From assembly GCA_031310005.1 (NCBI GenBank), contig CM062385.1, positions 3,348,001-3,412,000 on the forward strand: 64,000 bases of DNA, given 5' to 3'. The notes beneath the pieces were generated by a model. The model worked only from the letters and a program-made list of their open reading frames with translations. It made no database searches and had not been told where the DNA came from. Made by a program: the position numbers and the translations under genes. This DNA is from Dactylellina haptotyla (lineage: Eukaryota; Ascomycota; Orbiliomycetes; Orbiliales; Orbiliaceae). How positions within the stretch are numbered: position 1 is the stretch's first letter; every line of letters starts with the position of its first letter. Of the stretch, positions 22,961 to 35,415 are shown in pieces.

Positions 22961-25135
22961 TTAGAAGTTTCCAGGATCATCTAGCATTGATGGCGTATGG
23001 AAAGGTGGCGGTAAGTTCAAGCAAGCCACAACTGCTTTCATGAAGCACCCAGCCTCAACATCATACCTCTCACCATTCGCGTTTCCGGATTTAAACAGAG
23101 CGGGCTCAATCACATAATCCACAACCGATCTAGGCCCATGTCCGTCTGGATCCCCATTTATTTCCATCCAGGTTGAATTGAATAACAGACGTGTTTGCAA
23201 TGGCGTATTCATCGTGGTTTGTAGTGCTGATTGCGCCTGCGGGAATCGCATTTCGAACCCCGCCTTTTGCGTTCGCAGAATAGAAGATAGCTTTGTCGCA
23301 GTCTCGAACAAATTACCTAATTCTTCTTGAAAGAATCCGAGGTTTTCTTCCCGATCTCTCGTATGGGATGCTTGATCAGAGCCATTTGCATCGGCGGTTG
23401 ATTCTCTGAATTCTTGGAACACTTCGGCCATCTCTTGGCACCTTTTTGAAATAACTCCAGTTTTATGATCGCTCGTACTGACCCCCGTTGGGTTTCCGGT
23501 GTGCAGTATACTTAGAGTCAGCGCTCTCCATTTGTGGAATGCCGCAGCACCTAGCTTGCTTGTCATTGCTTGATTGGTGTATTAGCAAACGGGTTTAATC
23601 CAAGCCACACGGATAGCGCATTACTACTCACAAATCCTAGCGATTTCTTTTTCTAAATCTTGGACCGCATTTGATGTCGGTTCTGAAAGCCAAAGATCTC
23701 TTTGGCTATCACCTGATGATGCCCCTGTCTCTTTTATTGGAAGACTCGACGTAAATATGTATTTCCATAGTGTCAAGTGCACCCAGCCTTGTATGAAAAA
23801 TCTTCTCTGCCTCACACCTTTCACTGAGTCGAATATCTCCCTAAGTGATTTACTAGAGGCTGGTATAACCATCCTGATTTCTTCCTCGAATAATGTTGTC
23901 TTCGGAAGCTCTGCGGCAGGATCGAACGGGGTTTTGAACATTTTAGCTACCCGTACTGCAAAAGTCTGAACGTCACCTCGTAGACTGCTCACAAGGCTGA
24001 ATATGTCGTTGTCTGTCTTCTGGTCGGTAATAAATGCGTCTTGCCGGTCTAATTGCCGCTGAAGTCCCTCGATTTGGATTCGAAACTCCCTTCTTTGATC
24101 ATCGATTTCCTGGTTCAAGCCATTAATATCGCCTGAGGGGCCACGTGCAATTTCATTTTCAGGTTTCGGCGGCGGCGGCTGGTCTAGAAAGTAATTGTAT
24201 TCTACCCCTTTGATCTGTGCGCGATAATGAAACCGGGTCGGAGAATCGACTGGCTCTCTGTTAATTTGTGTTTCCCTCGATTGTGGATGATTCAAGACTG
24301 GGCCGCCGCCAAGGAAGGACGCAGCTTGAAGATTGTTTTTATGTATTTGGTAATTTTCAGGGCGAAATTCTTCTCTTCTCTATAGCTTTATTAGTGCGGG
24401 ATTGTATACGCGTTAGAGAGCTAAGGGAAAAACCAACTTGTTCAGGTGGGTGAATATGGGCCGTTACAACGACTGCGTCGAGCTCCGGGTTTAATGTTTC
24501 CGAGATATGTCTCGTAAAAAGACCAATACCACGATTGCTGTCTATAAATGCGCCGGGTTTACCGGTAGGTGTAGAATCTTTTGTTATTCTCGTCTTCCTT
24601 GATTTCTTCGACTCTGGGGGACTCGAACCTAGGTAAGTTAGTACCCCACTTCTCTGATCGCTAGGTAGTGATCATACTACACGATTGGGCAATTGTTCTT
24701 ACCTTTGGTCCGAGTTCTTATGGCCTCAGAGTTTCGATTCGTATTGTATATCCCAAATTCACCAATCCTCGTCGGTGGTAGATTCTGCATTGGCCTAGAA
24801 TTATGCTTTTGGACTCTTGAACTTTGCGGGCTAGTGGCAGGTTTCGAGCCTGTTTGCATCTCAGCTCTTGGTTTTTCGGCTCGGTTTGATACCGGATAGG
24901 CCCCATGATTGTAACCTGAATGCCAGATATCTGGTTCTTGAAGCTGAAATGGATCAGGTATATCATCTGTGGAGTTCGCCATCTGAGCTACACATTCTTT
25001 CCTATAACTATTTGGCGGGCGTTCATGCTGATGGCGATTAAGATTCTCGCGAGATCGAGGTGGAATAGTCTGTTTGATGTCCTGTTGGTTCATGGTGCTT
25101 AGACGAGCGGCCGCAATAGTCATTGCCAATTGCAT
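22961..25135 (-). CDS. hypothetical coiled-coil protein, four exons
   Basis: Minus-strand exons are 25135-24703, 24628-24438, 24379-23632 and 23568-22961, giving 659 residues in one continuous frame. The first and third donors (GTAAGA, GTGAGT) are canonical, and the first intron has a perfect TACTAAC branch site. The second donor (GTTGGT) is weak, so the exon 2/3 junction is the least certain point. The N-terminal third is Gln/Asn/Pro/Ser rich and basic. A heptad-like coiled coil (Leu-Asn-Gln-Glu-Ile...Ile-Glu-Gly-Leu-Gln-Arg-Gln-Leu) lies near residues 275-310. The C-terminal half is alpha-helical in character and unbroken, ending in a Pro-rich tail. I recognise no family. It lies in the same orientation as, and upstream of, no operon-like partner, with a 1.2-kb gap to the GTPase gene. 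Confidence 0.7.
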
Positions 25136-26353
25136 TTGGAATAATTGAGACGAAGAAAATTGGTATAATTCAATATTCTCAACAATCGAATAATAAAAAG
25201 CAGACTAAAATCTTTACTAAGCCACTTACCTCGACGTTTTGGTTTTTTTGAAATCAAGCCATGCATCTAAGGTTGTTATGTTGTGAGCTACCTTAACGAA
25301 CCTTCGAGTACCCTCCGCATTCACATGTTCCCCAGAGGTTGCATCGCTGCGTCAAATGCCCACTGTAGCGGGTCGCGTATTCATGGCCTGCTTCCGAACG
25401 TAACTCAGTTCTGACTGTTATCAAGGATCCGTCGGTACAACTGCAGCCTCAATGGGCTCTAGCGGCAGCTATTTGCCACGCTTTATTTCGGTTTATTACG
25501 AGTCTATACTGACGGAGCAGATTATTAAAATCAAGTGTCACGCGAATCTACGAAGCCTCGCGGGTCAACATATCAGAAAATCCGAAAGTAATAAAATCCT
25601 GCTTCTGTCAGCCTCGTGTTGCTTGCGCGTTGTTTGTTCTACCTAGACTTGGCGATGTGGGTTGTTCAGCCATTCAGCCTCGTATCTGCCTGTGGTCTGT
25701 CAGATCGAGTAGCCATTGGAGCATATTGGGTGCTGCAGTCTGTCTCGCCCCCAAGTTTCGCCTCCGATGTGCCGTCTCATGCAGAATTCTATCCCGTTAT
25801 CCTAAAGTAGATAGCTTAATCATTAATAAAACGAGGGGAAGTGGAATAAAGTAAAAATACCTGTGCGCTAGAACTACCTCTTCAGCGAGTTGCAGCTGTA
25901 GAGATACCTTTCCACATTGTATCGCTATCGATGCACTGCAAGCTCTCTTTTTTTTTCCCCCGATGATATATCGGGTGGTTTTGCAACCTGGTAAACTCTT
26001 AAAAATCTCCATTTAGATTAAATCGATTTGCCTACTTTCCACATGGAAGGTTTGAAAGCTTCTACTTTCTAAAATCTCTCCCAACATGGCTAAAACAAAG
26101 GTGAGCATTTTGGAAGCCGCCTTTAAGGCATCGAGGTATAAGTCATTTTTTGTTTCGGAGCGGGTAGTAATTAAAGAACTGAGTTTGAGTTTCAAAGACA
26201 TGAGATAATATGGCGCAATGGAAAGTTTCTAGTCTACTACAAAAGATATCAAGCGCCTCGAGAGACGTAATTTAACAAATATGTAGATATCAATCCTCGA
26301 GATAGGACTATCGAAGTGTGATTGTTAGAGAAAAAAACCAGTATGTCAAAAAT
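25136..26353. other. 1.2-kb intergenic region
   Basis: Short frames at 25452-25854 and 26013-26201 have no supporting signals. It probably holds the promoter of the coiled-coil gene and the 3' end of the GTPase gene. Confidence 0.35.
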
Positions 26354-27460
26354 CTAGCTAAACAAGTCAAAAAATGAACCATTGCCGTCATCTCCGGTCA
26401 TCCAATTGGTGATCCCGACAGTTATGCCTGGAGGAATACCGATTAATGCGCCAAAAACTCCGAAAGCGAGTGGTAAGAAACCCATTATCTTATCAAGCTT
26501 GCCCCTCTTTTTTGTAATTTCCTGTCGGATATTGGCAGCTGTGGGCTGCTCGAGACTAACCTGTTGTTCTTGAATCCGTCGTAACCTCTCCTTTTCATTT
26601 TCCCAGTCCTGCTGTATCTGCAGCCTCATGGCTCGATCGTTCTCACGAAGGTTTCGCTTCATTTCCTCCAAGTCAGCTAGCTCTTCTCTATATTTCTTCT
26701 CAAGGCCTTGAAGATTATTCCCGATAAACTGCCCTGCCGTAGTCTCATTTAAATTCAATCCTTCCTCCGATAACTCTTTTTGAATGTCCAAAACAATCGT
26801 GTTTTTGCAGATGATGTGCGCAGCAATCGTACGGGCGGAATCTTCATCTCCATAAAATCTAGTCATAGCAGAGCCGTTGTGGACCATGTAGGCCCAAAAG
26901 TCCTCTTTGAGCTCCTTTTCTCGTTTCGCGCCTAGATTCGCGCCAACTTCGCTCCAGCGCGTGGTACAGAGAGTGACATTCTTCATTGCCTCAGATCCAC
27001 AAATCTTCTGGAACATCTGTAAGGTCTTGATAGCCGAATTCTGATAGCGGGTATCTGTGATTCGATGGAGGTAGATGATACCCTTGAGTTTGACGCCGAG
27101 TTCGTATTGTGCGGTAAGAACATTAGCAATCTCGGTCAAGATCTCTGTATCTGTGCGTTTGGAATCATCAAAGCCCGGGGTATCGATTATCAGAGTTTTG
27201 TGTCCAGCGATTGTAGCAGGGACTAATTGACACTGCTGTGTACCTATCGGTTCGATTTAGTAAGCTCATACTGCAGCGATGCTGTTCTTGGTGTGGTCGA
27301 ACTTACAAGAATGGAGTGAATCACTCTCCTCAACGACCTTCTTTCCAACCAACTGGTTAATGAAGTAACTCTTCCCGGCACCAGTTACACCCATTACCAT
27401 GAGCATATTTAGGTCTTCATCTTCAGTCGATATTTTGACCATTTTGGGGCCTTCGCTCAT
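26354..27460 (-). CDS. AIG1-like P-loop GTPase, two exons
   Basis: Minus-strand exons are 27460-27307 and 27243-26354, giving 347 residues. The donor is GTAAGT, the branch site is TTACTAAA and the acceptor is CGATAG. The Walker A motif is Gly-Val-Thr-Gly-Ala-Gly-Lys-Ser at 24-31, the G3 motif is Asp-Thr-Pro-Gly at 72-75, and a Thr-Thr-Arg-Trp segment near 120-130 occupies the G4 position, as in fungal AIG1-type proteins. A long charged coiled coil follows at about 215-290. The C-terminus has a hydrophobic stretch (about 307-335) that could insert into a membrane. Such proteins are common, variable and multi-copy in filamentous fungi. Their function is unknown, and some relatives in plants and animals act in immunity. 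The start was set at 27460 because the longer frame upstream has no ATG. Confidence 0.82.
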
Positions 27461-28788
27461 GGACGACTGCTTGGTGTTCAAAGTCCAAACTTGATGTTGC
27501 AAGTTTCGCGTTGGTGGACAAATGTGTTGTTACAGTGAAACTTATCCAAATTAGAGTCTTCGAGTTCGAAAAAGACGAGATATAAATATTGGAATGTGGG
27601 GCTTATGTTAAGGTTCTATCTTTGATGCAGGGAGGAGAATATATTACGTAGCAAAGCTGCGTGCTACGCGCGTGGTCTTGACAATATATTTATGGGACTT
27701 AATATATTCCATAAAACCAATTTGCAAATCGATTCGAACTCTGCTTGTGTTGGACACCGAGGCTGTGACTTTTCCGTTAAATGTTGGATAGCCAGCTACA
27801 AGGTACTGGTACCTGTGCTAGATTTCTCGAACATGTGCCCGTCACCAACCGAAACAAGTGGTTGAAACGGCGCCCGAATTTTTGTCGCCTTGGTTGCTGG
27901 GTTTGCTTGATGAGGCTGAATTCATCTTCGGTACAGACCGGGAGAGCAACAAGACCAACCATTAGATTGCGAGGAAATCGAGGCTTACACATTTATTATG
28001 CCGAGAGTGACCTGCGTGACGGTGTGTTTGACCCACTCGATATGCTGATCTCGCCACTGCTAAAATAACTGAAGGATCTCAATGTTGAAATTTCGTATCC
28101 CATTTGTAAATACGAAAAGGATTTAGTTTTTCCCACTGCGTTTCTCATTCTTACAAATTTAAATAGGATTCTCGCGATTTATTGTGCTGTATAGAGCACC
28201 ATTTTGGATAACATTAGCCACTTGCTCAAGAGATGATACCAGACCGATTGAATAATATAGCAGTTTATCTGCCGACTAATGCATGCGCCATCATGCGCCA
28301 TGGAAGCGATGTCGCGTCGCTAGCTCCGGCTTCTCGTAAAGGATTAGAATGGTGTTCCGATGCATCAATTGATCCATGCTGGATCCACGTAGCTTTAGAT
28401 AACCTGTTCAGCCTTCTGACTCGAATTTTAACAGCCTCGTCCGATGGTTCATCTTCTATCTTCCCCATCTGCAGATTTGAACGTTCTCAATTTCCGACTT
28501 CCATTTCATCTGCTATGGGACCAGATGCAACAAATTTCAATTAATTAGTATTATTAGGTTTTTCTTTTGTCTTGGTTGAGTACGTACGCTCGTTTGACCA
28601 CCCATCTGCGCATAAGGAATACATTGGTGGCCTTGTTTGACCTTGCTTCAAGGCTCTTTTAGGTCCGCGGTCGCGATTGGTAACCGAAACTGAATTTTAA
28701 TATTCTGGTTATTTCCCATGAATATCAGACTATCATCTTGAATATCAACCTCTAATTTCCTCTTACTGCTCCACCTACCGCAGTTGAC
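27461..28788. other. 1.3-kb divergent intergenic region
   Basis: It lies between the minus-strand GTPase and the plus-strand Hsp70-like gene. Short frames occur (27781-28068, 28233-28544) but none is convincing. An imperfect internal repeat (gcatgcgccatcatgcgccatgg) lies near 28281-28303. Confidence 0.35.
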
Positions 28789-31039
28789 ATGGCGTCAAAG
28801 ACACGCCTTATCGTCGGCATTGATTTTGGCACTACGTAGGGTTTCCAAAGTATTCTCGTTGCAAATTCGGCCAGAGATCTGACTTGATATTCGTAGGTAC
28901 TCTGGTTTCTCTTGGGCGGTCAACTCGGGTCTCAAGACTGTAAATCTCGTAACCGACTGGGAGACATCTAATGCATATAGTGCGACTGACGAAAAAGTTC
29001 GTACGTGGATATCCTACACTGGCGCTAAGCCAACTTCCTTTGGCAATACAGCAGTAGGCAAACCATTCAGGTGGTTCAAAGTCCTTCTTCAGCCAGATCA
29101 CTATTCTCAGGGTGTAAGAGATGTTAGAGACGCAAATGTCGGGCTGAGAGAGTTCTCGAAGAGTTTGGAAGAAGTGATATCGGACTATCTTGGATGGCTG
29201 TGGCTGCGGGGGAAAGAAGATATTGCTAGAAAGCAGGGTCACGATTTCGAGTCCCGGTTCGATTTGAGAGTCATATTGACGGTACCGGCGGCTTGGAAGC
29301 CTATCGCAAAAGATCGTACTCTGCGAGCCGCTAAGAGAGCTGGTTTGCCAGATGACATTCACTTGGTCACAGAACCTGAAGCTGCAGCTTTGGCAACATT
29401 ATCATCTAAATCTGATGAGGCAGAGCTACAAAAAGGTGAGGTTTTCATTGTGTGCGACGCAGGTGGGGGTACTGTCGTAAGTATCAACTATTCTTGAGGA
29501 TATTATAAAGATCATTGAATGGCACGAGAACGGAGACCTGATATGATTTCATATTAGGATTTGATTAGTTATGAGGTTGTAAACCCAAGTCCATTGCAGA
29601 TAAAAGAATGCGGCGTTGGAGAAGGTAATCAGAGACCCCAAGTGGTGGCTACATTAGCAGCTAACTTTATGTAATCTATCTAGGTGATCTTTGCGGGTCG
29701 GCCTTTCTCGACCTTGGATTTGAGCATATCATCAAAACTAAAATCGGAGAAGAGAAATACAACAGTACAAAGGAAAAAGACAGGAAAAAGATGCTTCTGT
29801 ACTTCGAACACTGCATTAAATTTGGCTTTGATGGAAATATTAATAAACTCCACAGCGTGGAGTTGAGAGGTGCTGGATCCGGAGATGATCCAGAAGAAGA
29901 TGACGACCAAATTGAAGTGAAAGGGTACGTAATTGGCGCCCTGACATTTCAATCTGAAATTAATGCTAACCGAATTAATCAACAGGTCCGCCATATGTAC
30001 GGTGTTCGACTACGTCTGTGACAAGATAGATACGCTCGTAGAGAACCAAATCAAGCAGGTGAAAGCGGAAGGCAGAATAGTTAAGGTATGAGTAGCTACA
30101 CTGCTGACTGGCGCACGCCTATTCTGAAGAAATGCTAATGTCACTAAATTTCAAATGAATAGGCGATTCTTCTAGTTGGAGGATTCGGTAGATCAAATTA
30201 TCTGCATTCTCGACTCGATAAAACTTATCGGCGCCAGGGTATCAACGTCTTACAAGCGAGAAACCCGTGAGTATCCTGATCTTATCTATATATATGGATT
30301 ATCAGTAAAGAAATCTAATACTGTTTTGTAATATAGCTGGTCTGCGGTCTGTCGAGGTGCGACTCTATGGGGCCTTGAGCGTGAAATCGTGGTTTCTAGA
30401 AATGCACGTTATAATTATGGCTATGCGGTGAATGTTGAGTTCGATGCTACTAAGCACGATGTTTCAGATCGATACTATGATGCATCCGAAGGTATTGATC
30501 GGGCCAAGGATCAGATGGAGTGGTTACTTCGATGGGTATGCCTTTAACCTTATAACCCAAATTGTCTCCTTATTTGATTGCGTGATTGCTGACTACGATA
30601 TATATCGGAAAAATAGGGAGAGGAGATTCAAGCTGGCCGTATTTTGGAATGGGAAGACTACAATACGATTAAAGAGAATGAATTGCAATCGCGGAGGGGC
30701 ACTACAAAATCTTTCACCCGAAATTTCTACTATTCAGAGCTGCCGCAAGCTCCGACCAGAAAATGTCACGGTAAATTATGTTACATTCAGGCCTCCATCC
30801 GTGAAGTTAAACTAACCAACTCTTTAGATGTTATTCCGCTCCTTTCCCTTAACTTCCAGATCGAAACCGATAAGATTCTCAAGACGAGTAAGTCTAGGAA
30901 AGGAAAGGATGGTGAATATTGTCGAGACGTATATTTCAAGATGGAAATTGAATTACGAAATGCTGATCTCGATTTTACTGTTTTATACGATGGAGAGAAG
31001 GTTGCTTACATCAAAGCCAACTACAAAGAGAAATTCTAG
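28789..31039 (+). CDS. divergent Hsp70-like ATPase, eight exons
   Basis: The exons are 28789-28835, 28897-29476, 29558-29624, 29684-29924, 29986-30085, 30163-30266, 30337-30535 and 30617-31039, giving 586 residues. The actin-like ATPase fold is shown by phosphate-1 Gly-Ile-Asp-Phe-Gly-Thr-Thr-Tyr-Ser-Gly (about 10-19), a Val-Thr-Glu-Pro-Glu-Ala-Ala-Ala segment, phosphate-2 Asp-Ala-Gly-Gly-Gly-Thr-Val (203-209) and the adenosine motif Val-Gly-Gly-Phe-Gly-Arg-Ser (about 350-356). The canonical substrate-binding domain and EEVD tail are missing and the C-terminus is shorter and different. It therefore belongs to the large fungal Hsp70-like (HSPA12-like) group, not the chaperone core set. A 57-nt in-frame segment, 30771-30827 (GTAAAT...CTAAC...TTTAG), may be a further intron, which would give 567 residues. 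Confidence 0.85.
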
Positions 31040-31417
31040 TTATGAGGACGAGTGATGCGAAGATTGAAGATAAACCCTGTGTTTCAGGAATCTTCAGCAA
31101 AGCCTAGACTGCGATGTGAAACCGAGGGTTGATGATTTCTTCATGGGGCTAGCCTAGGCTGGGGACCGAATTGGCAAACATGCGACAGCAACAGACGACA
31201 GAGAGCGCGATGGGTTCCTATATATAGCTATCCGTCATCTATATTAGCTAAAACCGCTATGTGCCTGTACTACTGTATAAAGAGTTCAAAGTTTAGGGAC
31301 TACGGAGTCAAATAAATGTTTTCATATTAAAATGGCATTAATTGTAAATATTAGAACCAGGTTCTTCTTTATTTAGCCAGTAAATAGCTTGACCACTGTT
31401 TGGTCTATATACAGCGG
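31040..31417. other. spacer between convergent genes
   Basis: AT-rich, with no gene seen. It probably carries the 3' ends of the Hsp70-like and fucosidase transcripts. Confidence 0.4.
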
Positions 31418-33965
31418 TTACTTCAACGTGACAGTATAGCTGCTGCCTTTCTTTGTGATTAGTCTAACAAAGGTACCAGAACTAGCCCCATCAATTGAAA
31501 TCTCCGTCCCATTGGTGCTTCCGATTACCGATGACCCCACAGTCACCCATACGAGATCTCCTGTCAGAGAAGTAATTGTTGCACTGTCCAACTCGCCAGT
31601 TTCTTTCCACGAAATATCTACCTGAATGCCTCCTCTCGCCCTCAAACCCTTGACAAAGCCTCCGCCATTGCTAGCCCATTCCTTTGGCAAAGTTGGCAGT
31701 AGTCTAATGACTGGGACTCCTGTCGCGTCGCCAGTTCCACTAGCAGTCATATTCTTCGCATCAATGCTTTTAGCCGTAACGGTCTCGTGGCTATGGAGGA
31801 GCGCCTCCGCGATACCAGCAACACCACCGAAATTTCCGTCAATTTGGAATGCTGATGGTGGGCCGGTGTCAAGCATCGAATTGAAATATGTATAATTATA
31901 AAGCAGTGCGACGGTGCTCATATGCACCTCATCGGGCATATAGAGTCGTCCGCCCACAGAAATGAGCCATGCGCGTGACCAGCCAGTCGAACCGCCTCCG
32001 TATGCAAGTCTACGGTTGACGGTAGCTTTGGCGGCATTAAAATTTGTCATATTGGCCGTTGTAATCTCGGAGCCAGGATAGACACCAAAGAGATGAGACA
32101 TATGGCGGTGGCCTGGATCAGTCTGTTCATTTCAAAAGGGTTAGAAATAAACTAGCATTTAGCATACTTGGTCGAAATGAGTTGCTTACCTCGTCGTAAT
32201 CCTCGATCCATTCCATAATGCCACCATTCTTGTTAACACGCAGTGGTGGCAGTTTGGACCTTAAAGTTGTCAATGTTGACCTCATATCGTTGTCGTGCTT
32301 TCCAAGAATATCCATGATTTCGAGGAGCGAACCAAATAATTCCCATAGCAGAGAGTTGTCTAAGGTGGAGCCCAAAGTAATGGCAGTAGTGGTTTTGGTT
32401 CCAAGGAGATAGAAGCTGTTCTCGGGTGAAATTGTAGGATTTGTAACCTTCCATCCTTTGTAGTCTGTGAGGAACTCAGTAAAGAACAAGGCAGCATCCT
32501 TGATGGTATTATAGTAGTTTTGGAGGAAATCTGTATCTCTGGTATATCGATATTCTTCGATTATATGATGGACAAGCCATGCTCCACCGCCAGGCCACCA
32601 AGTCGAGGAAGCATAATTGTCCTGGGGGGCAGTATCGGCCCAGATATCTGTATTGTGATGGCACACCCAACCCTGACTCACACCGTACATTGACTGAGCA
32701 GTTTTCTTGCCGCTGGAGTGGAGACGCTCAATGAGATCATAAAGCGGTGAGGTGAGTTCCATCATGTTGGTGACCAAGCTTGGCCAGTAGTTCATCTGAA
32801 GGTTGATGTTGACCGTGTACTTGGAGCCCCATTGTGGATCCATTTCTTGATCCCAGATACCCTGAAGATTGGGAGGTAGGGTATTCGCTCTAGAAGATGA
32901 GATGAAAAGATATCTGCCGAATTGGAAATAGAGAGAGACTAGTTCAGGGTCAAAGGCGGTTGCAATGGCAGCAAGCCTCTTTGGTGTCGATAATGCCTTT
33001 TGGGCGTCTGAAGATTTGCCCAAACTTAATGAGACTCTTCCGGCATACTTCTGGTAATCGGCAACGTGTGCAGACTGAATGATTGACCAAGACTTGCCAC
33101 CAATGTTGCTAAGATCAGCGAGAACTTTGTTCACTGGATCTCGTTGGCGGTAATCCGTCCAAGCTGTGAAGTAGATGGTGGCTTCGTCGGCGTTATCGCA
33201 AATAACATAGTCTCCAAGAGTGTAAACGCTTCCACCTGATGCGACAATTCTCACACCAGCAGAAAATTCAACTCCGCTTTTCCCTTGACTTTCACCTCCC
33301 ATGACAGTGGTATCGCTTCCAACTTTATAGGTATAGTCTTCCCATCTGTTGAGAGTTTGGCCTTTCCGTAAATGCACATTGAAAGAAACCGAGCCAGGCT
33401 TGCTGGCAGTGATATGGATTGCGATAATATCGTCCGGATTACTGGCAATGTATTCTCGCTTATAAGAGACGCCGCCAACAGTGTAGTAGACGCCGGCCGA
33501 CGAGTTCTCAACATCAAGCCACCTCTCATACCCAGTAGCAGAGCCTGAATGGTTCATAGCCAATTGGATATCACCCAATGGTTCATAATGACGCGCAGAG
33601 ACGGGAGTACCAGCGTATGCGAACCCTGCTAGTCGAGCTGCCTCCGGGTTCCTTTGCGCTGCAAGAAGCGATTGCATGGTAGACATTTTGCCATTGGCGT
33701 CAGGATTGACTCGTGACAGCTTGCCTCCGGACCAAAGTGAGTCCTCATTAACGCGGATAACCTCAGAGGCGACACCGCCGGGGATCGCAGCACCGAGACG
33801 CCCATTGCCGATAAGGTAGGAATCGTTGTAATAGCTTCCAGCAGCGTTTGTCCAGATGCGCAATGGATGAGATGCCGAGTTTGGAGGATCAAAAGACTGC
33901 GCTCTTGCTCCCTGAGCTAGTGCTACTGAGAGCACAGCCGTGCAAAGAGAGCTGCGTAAGTGCAT
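31418..33965 (-). CDS. secreted GH95 alpha-L-fucosidase, two exons
   Basis: Minus-strand exons are 33965-32190 and 32122-31418, giving 826 residues. The intron has a GTAAGC donor, a TCTAAC branch site and an AACAG acceptor. A signal peptide of about 22 residues ends Ala-Arg-Ala. GH95 inverting alpha-1,2-fucosidase hallmarks are present: the N-terminal Leu-Ile-Gly-Asn-Gly-Arg-Leu-Gly-Ala and Glu-Asp-Ser-Leu-Trp-Ser-Gly-Gly motifs, the Asn-x-Asn...Met-Asn-Tyr-Trp-Pro segment near 385, and Ser-Pro-Glu-Asn near 512 (general acid Glu). His-Arg-His-Met-Ser-His-Leu follows the splice junction, and Gln-Ile-Asp-Gly-Asn-Phe-Gly lies near 684. The enzyme would release fucose from plant xyloglucan or animal-type glycans outside the cell. 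The gene appears complete. Confidence 0.93.
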
Positions 33966-35415
33966 TTTGAGAGATGGTCTCGCCGTGGTAGCCGGTTCTT
34001 GCGCTGGTGCAAAAGTCCAGCTTCTGCATTGTGCAGGAGCACCATGGCTTTATAGATCGATATCAAAAGGGCAAGGAGAGGACGGAGAAACCCGATGCCT
34101 CAGACCGATCCGAATATCCTTAACCTGGATGTTCATGATGAGTAACCGGGATAGAGTTCGCGATTCAGACACTCGCGCCCCTCGAGTTCCCCGGATTCTG
34201 GCAAGCGATCCTTGTCAAATTTATCACGGAAAAATAATTGTGCGACACAGTTGAAAATACGTAAGTTTAACGTGCTCTGCAATTGAAGAGTCAGTTCCGT
34301 CAATCAGCAGGGAGGATGGTGTAATAACTAGCTACCTTTGGCCTAAATCAGGAGGATTAGGCTTTTATAAGCTGTGAAGGGGACCTCGACTGGCGAGGGA
34401 TTCAAACTTCTTACCGTGGTAACGGCCAGTTTCGGTACCGGCTGGTGCGCCGGTAGTATGCTTTCAGCCTGAATGTTTAGCGAGGACTCTGGGGTAAATA
34501 ACCGCCCCGCATCAACCAAAATGTCTTGCAAGCTTGACTTGTGAACATCCCACCGAGATTTCCACCACAAGCACGTTGATAGGTGCTTTGAGCTACATGA
34601 CGGAGAAAGATGCTCAATATCCGGGGTTTGGGTCACGGAAAAATCCATATCTTGAGGAAATACCATCTATTGATGGTTGTATTGTAATGGACCCGCTGAC
34701 CAGTGACCCCGTTTTAAGTGGATCTGGTTCCATTGCCTTGACTGCCAGCGATATCCAGTTCCGTTATGTCAGCCTGTGATACTTTAGCTAAGTTTAGCGG
34801 TATATCGATAAGGCAAATTTAATTATAATGCTTGCCGATGGTGGTTCGAGTTCTGGGGTGTTAAAATGCGAAGGGCGAACTAGGGCTAGTTTTGGTACCA
34901 CCCGGCGTTGCTGGAGATTTAGGGTCCGACGCTATGGGATAGTATCCGAGTTTGGAAAGGTACATGGCCGGCTGTATACCGATACGCTCCCAAGCCCATT
35001 AAACATTTGAAAAAACAGTTGGGTTGGTGAACCATATTTCTGAAATGATTAAAATATTAATACTTGTACTATCTTTTGTAATGATGTCATGTCAGAGAGT
35101 AAATAATTTGGTGCCTGATGGATCTATGTCATGAGAGGGGAGTTTGATATTTCGTAGCTGTCTCCGGGGAACTTAGTGCATAATCATAGAAGCCTTCTAA
35201 GATATCTAGATGGGTAACTTCAAAGATGAATTGCATGAGCTCACGCTCGTAGTCGATGTTATAACCTAAAGATGTTCCAAGAGCTGAATCCTTTTGCCAA
35301 GTTTGGTGGACAACTTAGTCCAGACCACATATAGATACCAGTCCTTCAAAAACGCGAACCCCGGTGTTTCTCCTCCGATCTTTCCTAAAGAATCTCGGGG
35401 ACACAATCTAACAAA
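33966..35415. other. 1.4-kb intergenic region
   Basis: It is the divergent promoter region of the fucosidase and HD-domain genes. Frames at 34534-34779 and 34828-35010 lack supporting signals and I do not call them. Confidence 0.4.

Noticed and set aside
24601-24640. Sequence resembling a tRNA T-arm (GGTTCGAGTCCCCC on the minus strand)
   Set aside because: The flanking stem does not pair, and the site is an intron/exon junction of the coiled-coil gene.
22961-31039. Idea that the region is a defence island or biosynthetic cluster
   Set aside because: No NLR, polyketide or peptide synthetase, transporter or regulator is present. Only the linkage of GTPase and Hsp70-like genes is noted.
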